From contig OZ244581.1 of the NCBI GenBank assembly GCA_965217935.1, positions 2,604,001 through 2,668,000 on the forward strand: a stretch of 64,000 nt of DNA, written 5' to 3'. The position numbers were made by a program, and so were the translations under genes. This DNA is from JBBROS01 sp965217935 (lineage in GTDB: Bacteria; Pseudomonadota; Alphaproteobacteria; Acetobacterales; Acetobacteraceae). A model generated the notes under the pieces. It was not told the origin of the DNA. It did not search any database and saw only the letters and a program-made list of their open reading frames with translations. Below are positions 58,045 to 64,000 of this stretch, one piece after another (position 1 is the stretch's first letter; the number at the start of each line of letters is the position of its first letter).

Positions 58045-61000
58045 GCGGCGAGTTCCACTTGTTGTATCGCGATGCTTGCCGCATCGACTCCTTCGAGCCG
58101 GTCCTCCAGGTCCTCGCCGGCGCGGCGCAGCGCGTCCAGCGTTTCGGCGTCGGGGGACCAGTAGTTGCGGTCGTGCGCTTCGATCAGGCGGCCTGCGATC
58201 TTTGCGCCGGCCTTGGGATTGAGGGCGGCGATGCGCTCGCGCATGGCCGGGTCGAGCACGTAGGTCTCGGCGAGCTGCTGGTAGACCCAGGGGCTGACCT
58301 CGCCGGTGGTGGCCGACCAGCCGAGCGTGTTGGTGACGTGGGCGTCGATCTCGCGCACGCCCTCGTAGCCGTGCTTGAGCAGGCCCTCGTACCATTTGGG
58401 GTTCAGGGCCCGGGTGCGGGTTTCGAGGTTGACCTGCTCGGTCAACGTCCGCACCGCGCCGTCGCCGCGGGTCTGGTCGCCGATGTAGACGCTGGCCTTT
58501 TCGCCGCCGCGCGCCCGGCGCACGGCGCGGGTGATGCCGCCCAGCGTGTCGAAGTAGTGGTCGACGGTGGTGACGCCCAACTCGATGCTGTCGAGGTTCT
58601 GGTAGGTGACGTCCACGGTTTTCAGCACGTGGCCGAGCACCTGTTCCTGCCGGGCGGGCCTGCCCTGGGTGTCGTAGGCGAAGCCCTTGCGGCTGATGTA
58701 GGCGTCGGCCAGCTCGTCCTCGTCGTTCCAGACGCCGTTGCCGACCATCTGGTTGACGTTCGCGCCGTAGGCCCCGTCGGCGTTGCCGAACACGCGCAGG
58801 GCTGCTTGGGCCAGGTCGCCGCCGTGCCCGGCCTGGAACGCCAGGGCGTGCTTGCGGATGAAGTTTCGCTCGGGCGCCTCGTCGGCGGAGGCGGCGAGCA
58901 GGGCGGCTTCGGCGAGCAGCTTGGTCTGCAACGGCAGCAAATCGCGGAAGATGCCGGAGAGGGTGATGACGACGTCGATGCGCGGGCGGCCAAGGTCTTC
59001 GAGCGGCAGGAGCTTCGCGCCGGTGAGGCGGCCGTAGCTGTCGAAGCGGGGGGCTGCGCCCATGAGCCAGAGGGCCTGGGCGATCGGGCCGCCCTCGGTC
59101 TTGAGGTTGTCGGTGCCCCAAAGCACCATCGCGACGGTCTCGGGCGCCGGCTTGCCGTCCTGGGCGTGCCGGGCCAGGAGGCGGTCGGCCTGGCGCGCGC
59201 CGTCCTGCACGGCGAAGGCGCTCGGCAGGCGGAAGGGGTCGAAACCGTGCAGGTTGCGCCCAGTGGGCAGAACGTCGGTGGTCCGCAGCAGATCGCCGCC
59301 GGGGGCGGGGCGGACGTAGCCGGCGTCGAGGGCGTGCAGCACGGCGGGGATCTCGTGGTCCTCGGCCAGCAGGGCGTCGAGCCGGGCGCGCTCGGCGGGA
59401 TCGGCCACCTGCGCGGCGTCGAGCATCTCGGCCCGCTCCCCTGCGCCCGGCGGCTGGCCGAGCACGTGCAGGCCGTGCGGGATCAGGGTGTACTCAAGCT
59501 CGATCAGGGCGGCGGCTAGCCGGGCGACCTCTGGCTCCGCGTCGGTCCAGGCCGGCTCGGCGGGGGCGAGATCGACGGTGGCGGCCTGCGCCTGCACGAG
59601 CGCGGCCAGGGCGGCGCGCTGCTCCGGATCGGCCTCGGGTTCGAGGGCGCGGAAGCGGTCGAGCGAGGCCTTCAGGTCCAGCAGCCCGCGATACAGCCCG
59701 GCGTGGGCGACGGGCGGCGTCAGATAGCTGACCAGCGTCGCATTGGCCCGGCGCTTGGCGATCATGCCCTCGCTCGGGTTGTTGGAGGCATACAGGTTGA
59801 CGTTCGGCAGGTCGCCGATCAGCCGGTCCGGCCAGCACGAGGCCGACATCCCCGCCTGCTTGCCCGGCATGAACTCCAGCGCTCCGTGGGTGCCGAAATG
59901 CAGCACGGCATGGGCGGCGAAGTCCTCGCGGATGTAGCGGTAGAAGGCGTTGAAGGCGTGGGTCGGGGCGAAGCCGCGCTCGAACAGCAGCCGCATCGGG
60001 TCGCCCTCGTAGCCGAAGGCGGGCTGCAACCCGACGAAGACATGGCCGAACTGCGCGCCGAGGATCAGCAGGTGGCTGCCGTCCGAGTTCTGCCGGCCAG
60101 GCGCCGGCCCCCATTGCGCCTCGATCTCGGCCAGGTGGGTCTCGCGGCGAACGTGGTCGTCGGCGGGGATGCGGGCGGCGACGTTGCCGTCCGTGCCGTA
60201 CTGCGCCGCGTTCCCTTCCGTGACGGCGGCGCGCAGCGCATCGGCGTCGGCGGGGAGATCGACGCGGTAGCCGGCCTCCTGCATGGCGGCCAGGGTGTTG
60301 AACAGGGATTGGAACACGGCCAGGTAGGCGGCGGTGCCGGTCGCCCCGGCGTTGGGCGGGAAGTTGAACAGCACGACGGCGACGCGCTTGTTCGCTCGCG
60401 CGGTGCGCTTGAGGGCGACCAGCTTGGCGACGCGCCCGGCCAGCGTGGCGGCGCGCTCCTCGTGCGCCACCATGTCGCGGGCGCCCGACTCGGGCGTGCC
60501 CGCGCGGCCGGAGCGCCCGCCGTAGACCGTGGGGCAGATCGCGCCGTCGAGCTCGGGCAGGGCGACCATCATGGTGGCCTCGACGGGCAGCAGGCCGCGG
60601 GCGTCCTGCTCCCATTGATCGAGGGTCTGGAACTCGACCGGGGTGGCGGCGAGGTAAGGAACGTCGAGGCGGGCGAGGATGTCCTCGGCGGCGCGGCTGT
60701 CGTTGTAGGCCGGGCCGCCGACCAGGCTGAAGCCGGTCAAGGACAGCACCGCGTCCACCTTCGGGGCGCCGTCGGCCATGAAGAACCGCTCGATGGCCGG
60801 GCGGGCGTCGAGGCCGCTGGCAAAGGCGGGGATGACGCGCAGGCCGCGGGCCTCCAGGGCGCCGATGACGCCGTCGTAGTGCCGGGCGTTGCCGGAGACG
60901 AGGTAGGAGCGCAGCAGAAGCAGGCCGACCGTGCCGGCGAGGCCGGGGCGGGGAAGGTCGGACAGGCGCTCGGTGATGCGGGCGGGGAGCGACGGGTGAT

Positions 61001-61685
61001 ACAGGCCGACGTCGGGATAAACGATGGGGGCGCCCGCGCGAAGCTCGGCGCAAGGCTTGCGGGCGGGTGCGGCGTAGCGGCCGACCAACATGCGGACCAG
61101 GTTGGCCAGGTTCTCGTCCGACCCGGCGAGCCAATATTGCAGGCCGAGGAAATAGGCGCGCACGTCCTGCGCCGTACCGGGGATGAAGCGCATCAGCTTG
61201 GGCAGGCGGCGCAGCATCCGCATCTGCGCCGCGCCATCGGAGCCGACGCCGTTGGTCCCCTTCCCGTTCTTCTTGCCGCCGCCGCGGAGGCGTTTCAGCA
61301 TGGCCAGGGCGCCGCCGGCCTCCTGCTGCATGTCGAAGCGGCCCATGCGGGTCAGCCTCGTCACGTCCGGGGCGGACATGCAGCAGAGCATGGCGTCGCA
61401 GGCGTCGCGCCGGGCGGCCAGCGCCGGCTGCACGGCGCGGACGTGGTCCTCAAGGAACAGCATGGTGGCGACGACGAGGTTGCCCTCCGCGATGTCGCGG
61501 CGGCAGGCGGCCAGCGCCTCCGGGTCGCTGCCCCATTCGTCGGCGGCGTGGACGGCGATGGACAGGCCGGGCAGCTCGGGGCGCAGCGCGGCCTCGGCGC
61601 GGGCGGCGGCGCTGGACAGGTGGCTGTCCATGGTGACGACGACAACCCTTATCGGGGCCGGCTGGTTCGGCGGTTCAACGGGCAT
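58041..61685 (-). CDS. bchH: Magnesium chelatase subunit H
   Basis: The porphyrin-binding catalytic subunit that inserts Mg2+ with BchI and BchD (not in this window). The 1214-aa length is typical. Family blocks are HFGTHGALEFMPGKQAGMS, NPSEGMIAKRRANATLVSYL and the C-terminal ARAR-type region. A Gly/Lys-rich insertion lies near residue 145. ATG 61685 overlaps the last codons of bchB by 11 bp. Confidence 0.96.
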   Translation of the reverse strand: MPVEPPNQPAPIRVVVVTMDSHLSSAAARAEAALRPELPGLSIAVHAADEWGSDPEALAACRRDIAEGNLVVATMLFLEDHVRAVQPALAARRDACDAMLCCMSAPDVTRLTRMGRFDMQQEAGGALAMLKRLRGGGKKNGKGTNGVGSDGAAQMRMLRRLPKLMRFIPGTAQDVRAYFLGLQYWLAGSDENLANLVRMLVGRYAAPARKPCAELRAGAPIVYPDVGLYHPSLPARITERLSDLPRPGLAGTVGLLLLRSYLVSGNARHYDGVIGALEARGLRVIPAFASGLDARPAIERFFMADGAPKVDAVLSLTGFSLVGGPAYNDSRAAEDILARLDVPYLAATPVEFQTLDQWEQDARGLLPVEATMMVALPELDGAICPTVYGGRSGRAGTPESGARDMVAHEERAATLAGRVAKLVALKRTARANKRVAVVLFNFPPNAGATGTAAYLAVFQSLFNTLAAMQEAGYRVDLPADADALRAAVTEGNAAQYGTDGNVAARIPADDHVRRETHLAEIEAQWGPAPGRQNSDGSHLLILGAQFGHVFVGLQPAFGYEGDPMRLLFERGFAPTHAFNAFYRYIREDFAAHAVLHFGTHGALEFMPGKQAGMSASCWPDRLIGDLPNVNLYASNNPSEGMIAKRRANATLVSYLTPPVAHAGLYRGLLDLKASLDRFRALEPEADPEQRAALAALVQAQAATVDLAPAEPAWTDAEPEVARLAAALIELEYTLIPHGLHVLGQPPGAGERAEMLDAAQVADPAERARLDALLAEDHEIPAVLHALDAGYVRPAPGGDLLRTTDVLPTGRNLHGFDPFRLPSAFAVQDGARQADRLLARHAQDGKPAPETVAMVLWGTDNLKTEGGPIAQALWLMGAAPRFDSYGRLTGAKLLPLEDLGRPRIDVVITLSGIFRDLLPLQTKLLAEAALLAASADEAPERNFIRKHALAFQAGHGGDLAQAALRVFGNADGAYGANVNQMVGNGVWNDEDELADAYISRKGFAYDTQGRPARQEQVLGHVLKTVDVTYQNLDSIELGVTTVDHYFDTLGGITRAVRRARGGEKASVYIGDQTRGDGAVRTLTEQVNLETRTRALNPKWYEGLLKHGYEGVREIDAHVTNTLGWSATTGEVSPWVYQQLAETYVLDPAMRERIAALNPKAGAKIAGRLIEAHDRNYWSPDAETLDALRRAGEDLEDRLEGVDAASIAIQQVELAA

Positions 61686-63198
61686 AGTGCGCCTTCGCCT
61701 CGTAGAGGGTGTCGAGCGTGATCGTGGCAAGCCCGCGTTCCTGGGCGTAGCGCTCGGTGTTGCGCCTTGCCTTGCCGCGGACGAAGAACGGGATCTTGCC
61801 GAGCTCGCGGTCGGCGTCGGGCGCCCAGGCGGTCTGCTCGGCGCGGGCCGGCGCGGCGGGCGCTTGCGGCTTGGGGGCGTGGCCGAGGTGCGACGGGGCC
61901 TGGTCGCCGTGGAACTCGAAGTCGTCGCGGAACATCGCGACCAGGTGTTCCTCCAGCCCCATCATCAGCGGATGCACCCAGGAGTCGAACAGCACGTTCG
62001 CGCCCTCGAAGCCCATCTGCGGCGAGTGCCGGGCCGGGAAGTCCTGCACATGGACGGGGGCGGAGATGACGGCGCAGGGGATGCCGAGGCGCTTGGCGAC
62101 GTGGCGCTCCATCTGCGTGCCGAGCACTAGCTCGGGTTGCAGCGCAGAGACAGCCTCCTCGACTTCGAGGTAGTCGTCGGTGATCAGGGCTTCGAGTCCG
62201 TGCCGCTTGGCGGCGTCGCGCACGTCGCGGGCGAATTCGCGGCTATAGGTGCCGAGGCCCGCGACGGTAAAGCCGAACTCCTCGCTGGCCACGCGGGCGG
62301 CGGCGATGGCGTGGGTGGCGTCGCCGAAGATGAACACGCGCTTGCCGGTCAGGTAGTTGCTGTCGACCGAGCGGGAGTACCAGGGCAGGCGAGACGCTTC
62401 CGTCAGGTCCGGCTCGACGCCGGCAAGCGTGCAGACCTCAGTGATCCAGTCGCAGGTCGCGCCGACGCCGATCGGGACCGTTTTGGTCGCCGGCTGGCCG
62501 AAATTCCGCGCCAGCCAGCTCGCGGCCTGCCCAGCGATCTCGGGATACAGCACCACGTTGAAGGCGGCATCGCCGAGGCGGGCGAGGTCGGCGGGGGTCG
62601 CGCCGGCGGGCGCGGTGACGTTGACCGAGATGCCGAGGCGGGCGAGCAGCCCGGCGATCTCGGCCAGGTCGTCGCGATGGCGGAAGCCGAGGGCGGCGGG
62701 ACCGAGGATGTTGCAGCGGGGGGCGGGCGCCGCCTTCGTGCCCGGCGGCGGGGCGTGCGGCCCGGCGCAGGCGCGGACCAGTTGATAGAAGGTCTCGGCC
62801 GCGCCCCAGTTCTCTTTCTTCTGATAGGCCGGCAGTTCGAGCGGCACCACGGGGACGGGCAACCGCAGCGCGCGGGCGAGGCCGCCGGGGTCGTCCTGGA
62901 TCAGTTCCGCGGTGCAGGACGCGCCGACCAGCATCGCCTGCGGCTGGAACCGGGCGTAGGCGTCGGCGGCGGCGCTCTTGAACAGCTCGGCGGTGTCGGA
63001 CCCGAGATCGCGCGCCTGGAATGTCGTGTAGGTGACCGGGGGCCGCTTGGGCAGGCGCTCGATCATGGTGAACAGCAGGTCGGCGTAGGTGTCGCCCTGC
63101 GGCGCGTGCAGGACGTAGTGCACGCCCTCCATGGCGGTCGCGACCCGCATGGCGCCGACGTGCGGCGGCCCTTCGTAGGTCCAGAGGGTGAGCTGCAC
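61675..63198 (-). CDS. bchB: Light-independent protochlorophyllide reductase subunit B
   Basis: NifK-like subunit pairing with BchN. The 507-aa protein begins LTLWTYEGPPHVGAMRVATA, has the cluster Cys in VGASCTAELIQDDPGGLARA, and a C-terminal PCP-red domain (FFVRGKARRNTERYAQERG). GTG start at 63198, 4 bp after the bchN stop. Confidence 0.95.
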   Translation of the reverse strand: MQLTLWTYEGPPHVGAMRVATAMEGVHYVLHAPQGDTYADLLFTMIERLPKRPPVTYTTFQARDLGSDTAELFKSAAADAYARFQPQAMLVGASCTAELIQDDPGGLARALRLPVPVVPLELPAYQKKENWGAAETFYQLVRACAGPHAPPPGTKAAPAPRCNILGPAALGFRHRDDLAEIAGLLARLGISVNVTAPAGATPADLARLGDAAFNVVLYPEIAGQAASWLARNFGQPATKTVPIGVGATCDWITEVCTLAGVEPDLTEASRLPWYSRSVDSNYLTGKRVFIFGDATHAIAAARVASEEFGFTVAGLGTYSREFARDVRDAAKRHGLEALITDDYLEVEEAVSALQPELVLGTQMERHVAKRLGIPCAVISAPVHVQDFPARHSPQMGFEGANVLFDSWVHPLMMGLEEHLVAMFRDDFEFHGDQAPSHLGHAPKPQAPAAPARAEQTAWAPDADRELGKIPFFVRGKARRNTERYAQERGLATITLDTLYEAKAHYAR

Positions 63199-63202
63199 CG
63201 GG

Positions 63203-64000
63203 CTAGACCTTCAGCCGTCCGCGGCGGACCAGCGGGCGGGCGAACAGCTCCGCGAGGTCGCCCGCCTGGTCGTAGCCCTGGATCGGGGTGAACAGCAGCT
63301 CGATGCTCCATTTGGTCGCCAGGCCCTCGGCTTCGAGCGGGTTGGCGAGGCCGAGGCCGCAGACGGTGAGGTCGGGCCGCGCCGCCCGGCAGCGGTCGAG
63401 CTGGCGTTCCACGTCCTGGCCTTCGCTCAGCGCCGTGCCGGGGGGAAGGTCCGCCAGCTCGGACGCGAGGTGCTGGCGGTGCAGGAAAGGGGTGCCGACC
63501 TCGATCAGCTCCATGCCGAGCTCCTGGTGCAGGAAGCGGGCGAGGGGGAGTTCGAGCTGGCTGTCGGGAAAGAAGAAGACGCTCCGGCCTTCCAGTAAGG
63601 GGCGGCTGCGGGCGATGGCGGTTGCGGCGCGGGCGCGGAGCGGGGCGGTGACGGCGTCGAAACGGGCCGCATCGACGCCCCAGGCCTCGGCGGCGGCGCG
63701 GAGCCAGGCGGTCGTGCCCTCCGCGCCGAGCGGGAAGGGGGCGGCCAATCGCTGCGCGCCGCGGCTCTCCAGCGCGCGGGCGGTGTCGGCCAGGAAAGGC
63801 TGGGCGAGCAACAGGCGGGTGTTGCGGCCGACGGGCGGCAGGTCGGTGGAGCGCCGGGGCGGCAGGAAGTGGACCGGACCGATGCCGAGGGCGCCGAAGA
63901 TGCGGCGGAACTGGTCCTCGACCACCTCGGCCAGCGCCCCGGCGACCAGGAGGGCGGGTGGGGCCTGCTCCGGCTCGCGCGGGAGGATCGGCACGAGGGA
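63203..64000 (-). CDS. bchN: Light-independent protochlorophyllide reductase subunit N, partial
   Basis: NifD-like subunit; the 5' part lies beyond the right edge. The visible ~265 codons contain VEDQFRRIFGALGIG, PFPLGAEGTTAWL, FFFPDSQLELPLARFL and DLTVCGLGLANPLEAEG, all in BchN order. The N-terminal cluster cysteines are outside the window. It heads the visible part of the bchNBHLM-lhaA-puh operon. Confidence 0.94.
   Translation of the reverse strand, partial: SLVPILPREPEQAPPALLVAGALAEVVEDQFRRIFGALGIGPVHFLPPRRSTDLPPVGRNTRLLLAQPFLADTARALESRGAQRLAAPFPLGAEGTTAWLRAAAEAWGVDAARFDAVTAPLRARAATAIARSRPLLEGRSVFFFPDSQLELPLARFLHQELGMELIEVGTPFLHRQHLASELADLPPGTALSEGQDVERQLDRCRAARPDLTVCGLGLANPLEAEGLATKWSIELLFTPIQGYDQAGDLAELFARPLVRRGRLKV

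Noticed and set aside
1..64000. CRISPR arrays, tRNA or rRNA genes
   Set aside because: No regularly spaced direct repeats were seen, and no cloverleaf or rRNA-like sequence was recognised in the spacers; a covariance search would be needed to exclude a tRNA fully.

Overview
The window is GC-rich alphaproteobacterial chromosome from a bacteriochlorophyll-a phototroph, most likely a member of the Acetobacteraceae (inference). The reasons are a complete purple-bacterial photosynthesis gene cluster from about 32.4 kb to the right edge, a reaction-centre tetraheme cytochrome and a HiPIP next to the puf genes, and lineage-typical genes on the left. PufL keeps His at the L168-equivalent position, so this is not the Zn-bacteriochlorophyll type of Acidiphilium.

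Left accessory part (1-10.8 kb): the 5' part of pyrD (minus), a cytochrome b561, a LexA-like S24 regulator divergent from a conserved hypothetical gene, a DUF1194 secreted protein coupled to a glutathionyl-hydroquinone reductase, a YflT-like stress protein, a DUF3833 lipoprotein and a Nudix protein. A tight four-gene run follows: outer-membrane DUF3034 protein, exported truncated haemoglobin, exported cupredoxin, and a membrane GGDEF-EAL enzyme. It reads as a candidate periplasmic redox or gas sensing system with c-di-GMP output.

Middle part (10.8-32.4 kb): a TRAP transporter (dctPQM), galE, and an operon of exported hydrolase, membrane spermidine-synthase-like protein and exported isoaspartyl methyltransferase. 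Then come an enoyl-CoA hydratase family gene, an exopolysaccharide locus that appears to have suffered internal deletions, an asparagine-synthase-type amidotransferase, and a polyamine-type ABC transporter (potADBC order). The last 1.3 kb before the photosynthesis genes is debris: two transposase remnants, one copy of a dispersed structured repeat and a strong hairpin.

Photosynthesis gene cluster (32.4-64 kb): crtIB plus a small membrane protein gene (plus strand); crtDC (minus); crtEF-bchCXYZ-pufBALMC plus a tandem two-haem cytochrome c (plus strand). A bidirectional terminator separates these from the convergent minus-strand block bchN-B-H-L-M-lhaA-puhA-B-C-bciE-acsF-puhE-hemA-HiPIP, whose genes overlap or nearly touch from bchN to hemA. 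TGT-N12-ACA sites of the PpsR/CrtJ type lie between crtD and crtE and upstream of bchC. Together these genes make bacteriochlorophyll and carotenoids, build the RC-LH1 core, and supply electron donors to it. Notable oddities are three crt genes without an ATG/GTG/TTG start, a 27-bp coding repeat at the crtI-crtB junction, an extended LH1 beta C-terminus, and a duplicated cytochrome domain at the end of the puf operon.
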